Below, in pieces: positions 9,685 to 18,700 of a DNA stretch of 64,000 nucleotides. Under the pieces are notes generated by a model, which saw only the letters and a program-made list of their open reading frames with translations, had not been told where the DNA came from and did no database searches. The stretch lies in assembly GCF_023195895.1 (NCBI RefSeq), contig NZ_JALPRK010000005.1, positions 1-64,000 of the forward strand, read 5' to 3'. Within the stretch, counting starts at the first letter, position 1; every line of letters starts with the position of its first letter. The DNA comes from Paenibacillus mellifer. GTDB lineage: Bacteria > Bacillota > Bacilli > Paenibacillales > Paenibacillaceae. Both the position numbers and the translations under genes were made by a program.

Positions 9685-9975
9685 AAGTTAAGCGCCAGAA
9701 CTTCATTGTGCGCGTACGTTGGGATCGTAGAGGGCAACCAGGCGCTCTTAGGAGATGTAGTCGCTAAGGCAGAGGCGGAAGGCCATTCTGCCGGTGACCA
9801 CAGAGAATCTTGAGGCGTTAGCGAACCCAAGCGTATGGCAAAGCGAAGTTGACGAGGTGGAGGTGTTCGGAATGTTCGGCGGGGGCCTCCCGGTGCTTCA
9901 TCGCACCGTAACCGCATCGGCAAAAGGAATGGGCGACCGTTCCCACAAACCGTGCGGGCAGATGGAACATCACAT
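9685..9975 (+). ncRNA. glmS ribozyme: glmS self-cleaving ribozyme (GlcN6P-responsive riboswitch)
   Basis: The RNA cleaves itself when glucosamine-6-phosphate binds, lowering glmS expression. The cleavage-site strand AGCGCCAGAAC begins at 9691, with predicted cleavage between A9691 and G9692. The catalytic core follows near 9848-9894: TTGACGAGG, TTCGGCGGGGGCCTCCCGG, then a P3 hairpin GGTGC/GCACC leading into GTAAC. A P4-like domain runs to about 9970. About 140 nt separate the cleavage-site strand and the core strand, so peripheral helix P1 is strongly enlarged. It lies between the glmS promoter and glmS, as expected. Confidence 0.9.
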
Positions 9976-10072
9976 TCATTGGACTTTCATGAATGTACGT
10001 AAGCAAGCAGCGCGGAAGAAATCCGCGGTGGACGGAGCAATCTGGGCATTCGTGAAAAAGTGGTTGAAAATT

Positions 10073-10091
10073 GCAGAATCGTCTGCTTTTT
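10073..10091 (+). terminator. Small hairpin with T-run in the glmS leader
   Basis: GCAGA-ATCG-TCTGC followed by TTTTT, downstream of the ribozyme and about 120 bp before glmS. It resembles a weak terminator or attenuator. The remaining leader (9976-10213) shows no gene. Confidence 0.35.
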
Positions 10092-10213
10092 ACCGAGGTG
10101 TTTTTTTGACAATTGAATAGTTCTGTCTCAGTACACTGCGTGATTCTTCTTCCGTGTTCCGCTTCTTACGGCCAATAACCATCTTGTAAGAATGAAACGG
10201 AGGATAAAATATT

Positions 10214-12046
10214 ATGTGTGGTATTGTTGGATATATTGGGAATCGGGATACGCAGTCGGTGTTGCTTGACGGATTGAAGAAGCTGGAGTACCGCGGGTAC
10301 GACTCGGCCGGGATCGCGGTATTTACGTCGAACGGCTTGAAAATCGCGAAATCGTTGGGACGTCTGGCCAATCTGGAGTCGAAATTGGAAGGTGCACCGC
10401 TCAAAGGATCGGCCGGGATCGGTCATACCCGCTGGGCTACGCATGGCAAACCGTCTGACGTGAATTCCCATCCGCATACCGACCATACTCAGAAGTTTTC
10501 GGTCGTGCATAACGGGATTGTCGAAAACTATCTGGAGTTGAAGGAAGAACTGATTGAGCAAGGGTATGTCTTCGTCTCGGAAACGGATACCGAGGTCATT
10601 TCCCATCTGGTGGCTCGCGAATATCAAGGCGACATCGTGAAAGCCGTTCAGAAAGCAATCAGTTTTATGCGCGGCGCTTTTGCACTTGGTGTTCTGACCG
10701 AGTATGAACCTGAGAAGCTGGTTGCCGTTCGTCAAGCTAGCCCGCTCATTATCGGTCTCGGTGAAGGTGAAAACTTTATCGGCTCCGACATTCCGGCTTT
10801 GTTGAATTATACGCGGAACGTGTATATCTTGAACGACGGTGAGATGGCAGTATTGACGAAGGATGCTGTCGAATTGATGACGATCGAAGGGAATTTTATT
10901 TCTCGGGAAATGATTCGTGTCGATTGGGACGCCGTGACCGCGGAAAAAGGCGGTTTCGATCATTTCATGCTGAAAGAGATCCACGAGCAACCGAAGGCTT
11001 ACCGCGACACGATGCTGGGACGCATCGACGAAAGTGGACGGAAGGTCGTGCTTCCAGGCCTTAAACTGTCGGACGAAAAAATCCGCAGCTTGAACTCGGT
11101 TCATGTTATCGCCTGCGGTACGGCTTATAATGCCGGTCTGGTCGGCGGGACGGCGATCGAGCAACTGGTACGCATTCCGGTGATGAACGACGTTGCTTCG
11201 GAATATCGTTATCGCTCGCCGCTGATCACGCCAGAGACGCTTGTGATCGTGGTCAGCCAATCCGGTGAAACAGCGGATACGTTGGCGGCACTGCGTGAAG
11301 CGCAAGCGAACGGCGCGCATGTACTGGCGATCACCAACGTGGTTGGCAGCTCGATCGCCCGCGACGCGGACGATGTGATTGCTACGCTGGCCGGTCCGGA
11401 AATTGCCGTCGCTTCGACGAAGGCATATACGTCGCAGCTGATCGCGTTCTATCTGCTTGGCCTGTACATGGCTCAAGTACGCGGTACGCAAAGCGCGGAC
11501 GATGTAGCCCATGTCATCGCCGCGATGCATTCGCTGCCGGAGCAGGTAGAGAGCATGTTGGCTCAAGCCGATACGGTGAAAGCTTACGCTGAGCAAATCG
11601 CCAGCCACGAGCATCTGTTCTTTATCGGCCGGGGCCTTGACTATTCCGTCGTGCAGGAAGGCTCGTTGAAGCTGAAAGAGATTTCCTACATCCACTCCGA
11701 AGCGTACGCCGCTGGCGAGTTGAAGCACGGCACACTGGCCTTGATCGAAGAAGGGGTTCCGGTCATCGCGCTTGCGACCCAGGAAACCGTGCTTGAGAAA
11801 ACCGTCAGCAACATCAAGGAAGTGAAAGCCCGCGGGGCGGACGTCATGGCGATTACGCACGAAGAGAACGTGCCTGACCTGCTGAAGTCCGTTGACCAAG
11901 CGCTGGCCATTCCGAAGACGTTGCCGCTGCTGACGCCGGCCTTGTCCGTCGTACCGCTGCAACTGCTCGCGTACTACGCAGCGCTGGCTCGCGGGAACGA
12001 TGTCGACAAGCCGCGGAATTTGGCGAAGAGCGTGACGGTGGAGTAA
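10214..12046 (+). CDS. glmS: Glutamine--fructose-6-phosphate aminotransferase (isomerizing) GlmS
   Basis: Makes glucosamine-6-phosphate from fructose-6-phosphate and glutamine, the first step of amino-sugar synthesis. The N-terminal Ntn glutaminase starts MCGIVGYIG, with Cys2 as nucleophile. Two SIS isomerase domains follow (IACGTAYNAG and VVSQSGETADTLAAL near residues 300-360, and the second from about 455). The C-terminus is the conserved DKPRNLAKSVTVE. The 610 residues are full length and ATG 10214 follows GGAGG. Expression should be controlled by the upstream ribozyme. The 3' end of this gene is the classical TnsD recognition sequence, and a Tn7-like element begins 24 bp after its stop codon. 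Confidence 0.97.
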   Translation: MCGIVGYIGNRDTQSVLLDGLKKLEYRGYDSAGIAVFTSNGLKIAKSLGRLANLESKLEGAPLKGSAGIGHTRWATHGKPSDVNSHPHTDHTQKFSVVHNGIVENYLELKEELIEQGYVFVSETDTEVISHLVAREYQGDIVKAVQKAISFMRGAFALGVLTEYEPEKLVAVRQASPLIIGLGEGENFIGSDIPALLNYTRNVYILNDGEMAVLTKDAVELMTIEGNFISREMIRVDWDAVTAEKGGFDHFMLKEIHEQPKAYRDTMLGRIDESGRKVVLPGLKLSDEKIRSLNSVHVIACGTAYNAGLVGGTAIEQLVRIPVMNDVASEYRYRSPLITPETLVIVVSQSGETADTLAALREAQANGAHVLAITNVVGSSIARDADDVIATLAGPEIAVASTKAYTSQLIAFYLLGLYMAQVRGTQSADDVAHVIAAMHSLPEQVESMLAQADTVKAYAEQIASHEHLFFIGRGLDYSVVQEGSLKLKEISYIHSEAYAAGELKHGTLALIEEGVPVIALATQETVLEKTVSNIKEVKARGADVMAITHEENVPDLLKSVDQALAIPKTLPLLTPALSVVPLQLLAYYAALARGNDVDKPRNLAKSVTVE

Positions 12047-12070
12047 GCGGGAGTAACGTTGCGGAACTTT
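12008..12070 (+). other. attTn7: attTn7-type attachment site (glmS 3' end plus 24 bp)
   Basis: Tn7 TnsD binds the last codons of glmS and directs insertion about 25 bp downstream of the stop codon. Here foreign AT-rich sequence starts at 12071, exactly 24 bp after the stop (12044-12046), in the expected orientation. The coding sequence of glmS stays intact. Confidence 0.8.
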
Positions 12071-12202
12071 TGGAATTTGGTATTAGTGTTGTGTACTAAA
12101 TGTAAATATGTTGTGTACTAACTTAAAAATCGAGTACTAATTGTATTAAAGTTGGGTACTAGGAAAATAAGTTGTGTACTGATGGTATTAATGTTATGTA
12201 CT
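12071..12202 (+). repeat. glmS-proximal transposon end with six TnsB-type sites
   Basis: Six imperfect copies of TATTAA(A/T)GTTGTGTACT, with the GTT core at 12088, 12110, about 12130 (degenerate, ATCGAGTACT), 12151, 12171 and 12193. Spacing is 20-22 bp, one site per two helical turns. This tight head-to-tail array matches the design of a Tn7 right end, where overlapping 22-bp TnsB sites occur. Confidence 0.82.
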
Positions 12203-12221
12203 GAAGATTATAAGTGGCAAG

Positions 12222-12250
12222 TGGAGAACCTGGTTTGACCAGGGTCTCCA
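12222..12250. other. Strong hairpin just inside the transposon end
   Basis: TGGAGA-a-CCTGGT, loop TTG, ACCAGG-g-TCTCCA: a 12-bp stem with a single mismatch and no T-run. It may block read-through from glmS into the element; the role is inferred only. Confidence 0.5.
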
Positions 12251-12358
12251 AGTTACATATTGAGTTGATAAATGTCAGTGATATTAATGTGTGGAACCAG
12301 TTAAAAAAGTATGGAACTACATGTTTGGCTCATGTTTGGCTTAATTTAATAAACATCT

Positions 12359-12405
12359 AGAGGGGGTCCTGATGAGAAATATTGAAGGTTCCCCCTCTTT
12401 TTTTA
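12359..12405 (+). terminator. Terminator between the transposon end and its first gene
   Basis: AGAGGGGG pairs with CCCCCTCT, followed by seven T. The loop of about 24 nt is long. It would stop transcription arriving from glmS. No gene is seen between 12047 and 12496. Confidence 0.75.
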
Positions 12406-12496
12406 CAATTAGACATATTACGTCGCAGCATAATCTCAAGAGATTCTATTATTGTCAAATAACTAAATTCACATAAGTGAACAGTGAGGGATTGGG

Positions 12497-12832
12497 ATGA
12501 AAGATATTGGTTATAGAATAAAATGTATTAGGAAAGAAAACAATCTTAACCAAACACAATTTGCTAAGACTATTGGGATTTCTCAAGGTAATTTAAGTGA
12601 AATAGAAATGGGCAATATTAATCCATCTTCGGAAACATTAGTATCACTTAGACAACAATATAATGTAAATCTTAACTGGCTATTGACTGGTAGCGAAGCA
12701 GAAGATGGAACTACATATAATGACGATAGTGAGAAGCAGTTATTAGAGGGGTATAGAAGATTGAATGATTATGATAAGTTTGAGATTATTGAAATAGTTG
12801 AACTAAAAAATAGGTTAAGATCAACAATATGA
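12497..12832 (+). CDS. XRE-family helix-turn-helix regulator
   Basis: A 111-residue protein with an N-terminal Cro/CI-type helix-turn-helix (about residues 8-63; NQTQFAKTIGISQGNLSEIE), followed by NWLLTG, a common end of this domain in phage-type repressors. A short acidic C-terminal tail ends in a helix. GTGAGGG precedes ATG 12497. It is the first gene inside the glmS-proximal end and converges with the next gene. It may control genes of the element; the target is unknown. Confidence 0.85.
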   Translation: MKDIGYRIKCIRKENNLNQTQFAKTIGISQGNLSEIEMGNINPSSETLVSLRQQYNVNLNWLLTGSEAEDGTTYNDDSEKQLLEGYRRLNDYDKFEIIEIVELKNRLRSTI

Positions 12833-12905
12833 TTATACCTCCACCCTAATACGAGGTAATCTCGTCGGTATTTTGTAGACGAGATTTATGCTTGCCGATT
12901 GTGTT

Positions 12906-13658
12906 TTATTTCCCATACCTCTTTAATGCATTTTGATACGCTATCTCACGTTCTTTTTCCTCCCAATCTAATCGTTGGAGTAACCGTTGCCAATATACAT
13001 TACCTGACGTGGCATATGATTTTGCTGTTTCTCTCCACAAGAAGGCTTCAGCCTCCTCCATTACAATATAAAACCTACTTTGAATTTTAAGATGTGGCAT
13101 TCCATCTTCTTTGACCAAGCTGTATATTGTTGAAGTGCTTGTACGGAAGTATTCTGCAGCTTCTTTTATAGTTAATATTGTTCTCCCATAATAGCTTTCT
13201 TTACTTTTCTTCGTTTGTTTAAGGATATCTTCAGAAAAAGCAGCTAACTCTTCTTTAATGATATTACGGATAATTTCATCGATCATGGGTTGTTGATTCT
13301 CCTTTTTAGACGAAAAGTTTCTTATATCCTCCTGAACCTTTTTTACATCCCACATTTTATCAGGATCACTCCAACCTTCTTCTATAAATTTCGCAATAGT
13401 ATCTGCGATGCTGGAGTGGTCAAAAATGATCCTGGACTTTACTAAAAGATGTGGCATAGCTCTGGCATAGGTTAGTTGTCGTAAGGTATAAGTACCGATT
13501 CCTGTTAAATCTGATATTTCTTTTATGGTCAAATATGATTTACGAGAGGTGCTTTCGTTTCTGTCCTTCTCTTTGAGGAATGTCATCCAAAGGTCAAATT
13601 CCTCTTTAATAATATTTTTAATTAAAAGCTCAAAGGATAAAGCATCATTGTTTTGCAT
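12906..13658 (-). CDS. Protein with two helix-turn-helix (excisionase-like) modules
   Basis: 250 residues built as an internal duplication. Each half starts with an acidic helical stretch (ELLIKNIIKEE and DEIIRNIIKEE), then a MerR/excisionase-type winged helix of the HTH_17 kind (LTIKEISDLTGIGTYTLRQL near residue 43 and LTIKEAAEYFRTSTSTIYSL near 170). Both halves continue into MPHL-x-K/Q-SR-x-I/Y. Such folds bind DNA as excisionases or regulators. No catalytic domain is visible. It lies alone on the minus strand, converging on the XRE gene. The function in the element is unknown; recombination directionality or regulation are possibilities. Confidence 0.75.
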   Translation of the reverse strand: MQNNDALSFELLIKNIIKEEFDLWMTFLKEKDRNESTSRKSYLTIKEISDLTGIGTYTLRQLTYARAMPHLLVKSRIIFDHSSIADTIAKFIEEGWSDPDKMWDVKKVQEDIRNFSSKKENQQPMIDEIIRNIIKEELAAFSEDILKQTKKSKESYYGRTILTIKEAAEYFRTSTSTIYSLVKEDGMPHLKIQSRFYIVMEEAEAFLWRETAKSYATSGNVYWQRLLQRLDWEEKEREIAYQNALKRYGK

Positions 13659-14100
13659 ACGATCACGATCCCATTTAAGTTTTATCCATTAGAGAAAGAG
13701 CAACTGCCCTCTCAATGTGATTGCAATTATTAGCGTTCACCGATGATTTAATGGCCATAGTGTTTCGTGAACAAATAAATTAACCTGCTCGTTCGCTTGG
13801 TCCATTTTCCAAACTCATTTAATCGCATAAGTATTTCTTCTATCGTCTATACCTATTGTAATGGATGTTCATAGAAAATTGGCTTTTATTTTGAAAAATT
13901 GAAAATATGAAGAATGGTCGACGTATTGCGTCATCCCCTAGCATCCTGCAGATATCTGTTTATTCCGAACGCAAATAACCTATACTTATGAGGTTAGAGC
14001 TAAAAATAAAATTACCGAAATGCAGAATGTTCATTTAACCCCGATACTTCTTATCAATAACCTTATTTTCATGTGCATTTATGGAGAATTGAGGTAGCCC
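13659..14100. other. Intergenic region between divergent genes
   Basis: No complete gene recognised. On the minus strand at about 13676-13762 a 28-codon frame ends ...IERAVALSLMDKT and may be the tail of a lost gene, but it has no ribosome binding site. The remainder is AT-rich and must hold the promoters for both flanking genes. Confidence 0.4.
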
Positions 14101-14661
14101 ATGTCATTATTAAGTGATTCTGAAAAAGTGAAGTTACTAATTTCAATTCTGGATGATCATATTGATAAACTTCCTCGCGAAGACAATTTTGCAAATTATC
14201 TCGAAACAATCCGATTTTTTCTGAAAACTAAGGACCCAATTATTCAAAAGGCGGCTGTTTCCACTAGCGGCATACTTATTGAAAATGCAGCTAATAATTT
14301 GCGAGTTCAAATCAGCATAAAACAAGCGGTTGGAACATTAATAGGCGCCTTCGACAAGGTAGGATATCCAGAAGCAATAGATGCAGCTGCTGTCATTCTT
14401 AAGTTTGAAGAGCTTCTTGAGAGAATGTCTCCAAAGGAAGCAAAGGGTGTGTATGACGAACGCTGGACAACCAATAAAGAAGAGCCTTCTTTGGGGGATC
14501 TTATTGAGCATTTAGAATCTTATTTTGATGAGCTTTACCTGGAGTTCCAAAATGATTCGATCAATGAAGTCATTCAAGGAAAAATGGAGGGCCTGGAGAT
14601 TGCCTTAAAAATCGCTAGAATGCACATGTATGGAAATAATGGGCCAAAGATAACGGAGTAG
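14101..14661 (+). CDS. Hypothetical protein, all-helical
   Basis: I do not recognise this 186-residue protein. It is acidic and predicted almost entirely helical, with no signal peptide and no membrane segment. Conserved-looking features are a Lys-rich helix QISIKQAVGTLIGAFDKVG near residue 75 and the C-terminal QGKMEGLEIALKIARMHMYG. GAGG precedes ATG 14101. It begins a likely operon with the RNase H-like gene (27 bp later) and perhaps the giant ATPase gene downstream. The context suggests an accessory defence subunit; this is inference from position only. Confidence 0.7.
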   Translation: MSLLSDSEKVKLLISILDDHIDKLPREDNFANYLETIRFFLKTKDPIIQKAAVSTSGILIENAANNLRVQISIKQAVGTLIGAFDKVGYPEAIDAAAVILKFEELLERMSPKEAKGVYDERWTTNKEEPSLGDLIEHLESYFDELYLEFQNDSINEVIQGKMEGLEIALKIARMHMYGNNGPKITE

Positions 14662-14687
14662 AATGTATTTTGGAAGGCAGGTTTATT

Positions 14688-15248
14688 ATGAAAAGTCGAA
14701 CGCTAAGATATACAGAATCTAAACATCCGTTATCGAAAATACCGTTCGAGCGATTAGCAGAAATGCAAAGTATTCTACATGATCGGCAGACAATAAGTGT
14801 TTATTGTGATTGTTCAACTATACCAGACCAAGAGGTGGCGGGCGTAGGAGTTTGTTTTGTTGGAGACGGGGAAACAAAGGTGGAGTCTAAGAAATTATAT
14901 ATGGGCTATGTGAATGTTCCAATGTACGCAGAACTGAAAGCGGTATCCTTCGCGGTGTCAACACTACCTAAAATTTTGGGATTTTACTCAAGGAGACTGG
15001 TAAGGCCGGAACGAATAATTATTTACTCGGACTGCGATCATATAGAACGTTTACTGTATACAGACAGCATGCCAAGAAGAGCATTCATGCGAGAAGCTGT
15101 TTCAGATCTCCGGCAATTATTGGCGGAGATTAGCAAAGAACTCAAGGGATATGATTTAATGGTTAGTTATATCGGTACGGAGAAGAAACACAATGTATAT
15201 TTTAGTGCAGCTCATAATTCAGCCAGACGGGTGCTCGGCAAAAAATGA
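14688..15248 (+). CDS. RNase H-like domain protein
   Basis: 186 residues with an RNase H fold order: strand with acidic residue (ISVYCDCST near residue 40), AGVGVCF, a glutamate helix (AELKAVSFAVS near 88), a strand with Asp (IIIYSDCDHIERLL near 115), and a C-terminal helix SAAHNSARRVL. In active RNase HI the last helix usually carries Asp; here a His occupies that area, as in several YpeP-like relatives, so activity is uncertain. ATG 14688 follows AAGGCAGG; an in-frame TTG at 14670 is the alternative. It is sandwiched between an unknown helical protein and, after a small frame, the giant GHKL-DUF3883 protein. An RNA- or hybrid-cleaving role in that cluster is possible. Confidence 0.65.
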   Translation: MKSRTLRYTESKHPLSKIPFERLAEMQSILHDRQTISVYCDCSTIPDQEVAGVGVCFVGDGETKVESKKLYMGYVNVPMYAELKAVSFAVSTLPKILGFYSRRLVRPERIIIYSDCDHIERLLYTDSMPRRAFMREAVSDLRQLLAEISKELKGYDLMVSYIGTEKKHNVYFSAAHNSARRVLGKK

Positions 15249-15436
15249 ACGTTGTTTACGAAGGGGGAACTGAAGAGTTTGACCAAGTTCAAGTTTTTTA
15301 CGACAGGCTGAGTTACCTCGTTTCATCAGGAGACGTTCCAGGAGTGCCAAATAGACGGAAGTCCAATTCAGCCTTTAGAAATAAGGCTGTTTTTGTTACT
15401 TGGGGGATCCTCTCCCCAAGTGGTGTTGGATTATGA
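15245..15436 (+). CDS. Possible small protein, translationally coupled
   Basis: A 63-codon frame whose ATG overlaps the stop of the RNase H-like gene (ATGA). The coupling argues for translation. Against it, a hairpin (ACTTGGGG...CCCCAAGT, about 15399-15421) covers its last codons, and the sequence resembles nothing I know. It could be a real short gene, or a frameshifted remnant ending at a transcription terminator. Confidence 0.35.
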   Translation: MNVVYEGGTEEFDQVQVFYDRLSYLVSSGDVPGVPNRRKSNSAFRNKAVFVTWGILSPSGVGL

Positions 15437-15710
15437 TGAAAGAGGGTAAAACTATTAATTTCGGAGGAGGTTGATTTGTAGCATTTGATCTCCATTTTAA
15501 AGAGTAGTTCATTAGTCTTAGCTCAATTCATTATATACGACTTTACTCTAGCCCAGTCTGCATATCAGTCCGGGTTTACTGCATTTTTAATAGTTTTGGA
15601 GAAATTCCACTGATTTTGATGCATATCAGTATTTTTTGTTCACCCGAAAAGGTAAGAGTGTGTTTTGCTCGAATAAATACTTAATAAAAAATATGTAGGA
15701 GCAGATAAGC
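15437..15710. other. Intergenic region upstream of the giant ATPase gene
   Basis: No gene seen. It contains two identical copies of TGCATATCAGT (15559-15569 and 15620-15630), 61 bp apart, which could be regulator sites. GTAGGAG before ATG 15711 is the ribosome binding site. Confidence 0.45.
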
Positions 15711-18700
15711 ATGATCCTTCAAACCGAAGACAGGTTAACTACGATTGCCACTAAGACGATGGGTGAACTGCAAGTTTTTCTGAATCAGGTATTGAACGAC
15801 AATCAGACTTACAGGAGCTTGTCAAATGTTATCGATCACATGAAGCACGAATATGCAAATCGATTTGTTATCGAGCTACTCCAGAATGGATATGATGCCA
15901 TATGTAGTGGACGATTGGATGATCCGTCGTGTAACGGCAAAATAAAAATGGTTCTTTCAGAGAACAGTGGTCGTCATTCCGTATTCTATTTTGCCAACAC
16001 AGGTAGACCCATTACGGAAAATAATTTCAAATCTCTGTCTAGTCTCGCGTTAAGCGACAAGAAACCTTCAGAGTCTGTCGGTAACAAGGGAGTAGGGTTT
16101 AAAAGTGTGTTGCAGGTCTGCATGTCACCGCAAGTCTATTCGGGTAAGTGGGAAGACGAAGAGGGTTTCTCCGGATTCTGCTTCGAATTTACGCCGGATA
16201 AGATTGAATTACTGACTGAAAAAATCATCGAAATGGTGGAAAGGAAACAAGTTCCCGATTTCGGCGATATCTTCGGCGTACCTGTCACTATGAAGCATTG
16301 GCCACATCAACAAATTGAAGAGTTAGAGCAGATTGTACATCGGTTGTATCCGAACAGGGAGAATGCTATCAGACATTTTTTCTACTCGGAAATGAAGCAT
16401 CTGTCTCCATATTCGCTTCCGTTTCCCTTAAGTCCGAATGACGCAGATCCTATCCTTAAACAACTCGGAGAGGAAGGGTATGTCACAATCATCCGTTTAG
16501 AGCTCAATCAACCCGATGCGTTAGACCTTACCAAGAAAGCCATGTTCGATCTCAACGAACAGTCATGGCTCTTTCTGGATCATATCACAGAACTACAAAT
16601 AGAGCATCGGGCAGAAGATGGTCTTCTAGTGCAAGAGAAGAAGATGTACAAAAAGGAGACCACCTTGATAGATCGCGACAGCAAACTCTCGGAGGTCCTG
16701 ATTTGGTCGGAAGAACAAGAGCCGGCATTGTATTGGCGTTGGACGAAGACGATCGGAGGCATTGGTGACCCTCAAATGAGAAACAAAATCCTCCAGGCAG
16801 TGAGCGAGCTGCATCAGAGCTGGGCGGATTTAGATGAAGCACGAATTGAAGTGGCAGTTCGCAAAGGAGGGCGTCGTGAAACAGGTCTTATCTATATTTA
16901 TTTGCCTACAAGGCAGTCAACTGGACTCGCTGCGCATTTAAATGCTCCGTTCTTTGGACAGATCAATCGCGGCGGAATTGACCACGGGAAGAGATGGAAC
17001 GGATTGCTTCTGTCGGAATTGGCAAGCTTCCTCCTGGAAGCAGTCCGGCAGGTACTGGATCTCCAACCGCCAGAATCAGGGGATATGGTCATCGATTTGC
17101 TTAGCTTCCGCTCGAACCTTGGTGAGAGTGAGCCCGGCCGCATCCTCGCCTCGCACGTAGACCGTATTCTGAAAGAGGATCAGATCGAGTTGGCGCATTG
17201 GCCGATTCTACCCTTTCGCAACGTGGACAATCAGCAAGAATTCGGCACCATGGCAGATTTGATCTGTCTTCCGAAAATGTGGTCCTATCGTCTGTTTTCG
17301 AGAGAAGATCTATCTGGAAAGTTAGGAATCGGCATTGTCTGCGATGTCAGTGATGATCGGTATCCGGCTCTCGATATGCTCGCCAAACATGCGAATATCA
17401 ACATGTATCCAGACGATAATCATAAAGCGGAATGGATCGAGACGTACGCCCGGTTACTACGAAGTCTAGATAGTTCTATCGCCGTTTGGCAACTGTTCTA
17501 CGACGAAGTGATGCTGCTGATTCCCGATCCCGAGCGATTGCAACGCCGTTATGTACTTCTAGGGCAGGACGGTGAACTTCACTTAGCCGGAGATGAGGAG
17601 CAATTGGGCGAAGTGTTCTTATCCCCCTCTCAGTCTACGGATGCCAATGGGGAAGAAGCAACATCGCATGATCCGGACAAAATCCCCTCTTTTATGCGGT
17701 ACAAAATCGCATATTTAAATGAAGAACTGGACAAGCATCGTGAGAAAGGGGGCAAGAGAACTGGCGATTTGTTGAAGTATCTGCGAAATGGCAATCTCGT
17801 CGAGGATTTCCGTGTGCAGACGTTTCTGGATAAGATCATCCTCCCGGAAATGCCAAGCAGACGGGTTCCATACGGGACAACCAAATCTGATCAACTGTTC
17901 GAGTTGTTGGATTGGGCGATGCATCTATGTTTTGGTTCGAGAGCGACAGATTCCTATCAGAATCGTTTCTTACGGCTCTGGCTTCCGTCACGATCAGGAT
18001 GGATACCGGCAATCGAATCATACTTCTCCGCCGACTGGGACCGTACTGGTGTGACAAACCACGCCGGAATGCTCTCGCGATTCTTCGAAGCAACAGCTTA
18101 TTATGGTGGTTTGGGCCGGCAGTTGTTAAACATGAGTGAACTGCCTCATTCTTTTCAGAAGTTTGGAGAAAGTAGGGTTGCACGATTCTTTAAAATTTGT
18201 GGGGCTACGGACTATTTAAAGCTGGTTCCTGCTGTACCTGGGGGAACGATATCATTTAGAGGGTGGGGGAATCGTTACCGATTCAACACCCCTACGGAAG
18301 GTTATTTTGAAAAGGGGCAAATGTTAGATTTCAAGAAAGCAGTAGAGGCGGCCCGCTGCAATTATGAAGGTGATTTTGAGTATGAGCTAAGGGAAGTCAT
18401 GAATATAGATGGCATTAAAGGGTATGAGCATTTCTCAGATGATGTAAAGCGATTGTTCGCCAGCTTGGTCGTGTACTCCGCTACATACTGGGAGACAGGG
18501 GAATGGCGGTGGCTTCGTATTCACAAAATGCGGGGTGCAACTCCTTATCTAACTGCACCTTCTCTCGTCTATGTGACGCTACAGCAGCTTGCCTGGGTTC
18601 CTGTTCCAGCTGACAAGTTGGAGGATTTCACTTTCCGACGCATAGCTGATACATGGTATGTCCCCGCGGCCGATTTAACTGCATCCAGGGCAAACTTCTC

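Noticed and set aside
10166-11962. Long open frame on the minus strand across glmS
   Set aside because: It mirrors the well-supported glmS gene on the plus strand, has an unnatural His/Arg/Gln-rich composition and no ribosome binding site.
12088-12202. Repeated units after glmS looked like a CRISPR array
   Set aside because: Units are only about 10 bp conserved, spaced 20-22 bp, imperfect, without unique spacers or cas genes; they also recur inverted at the far end of the element, fitting transposase sites.
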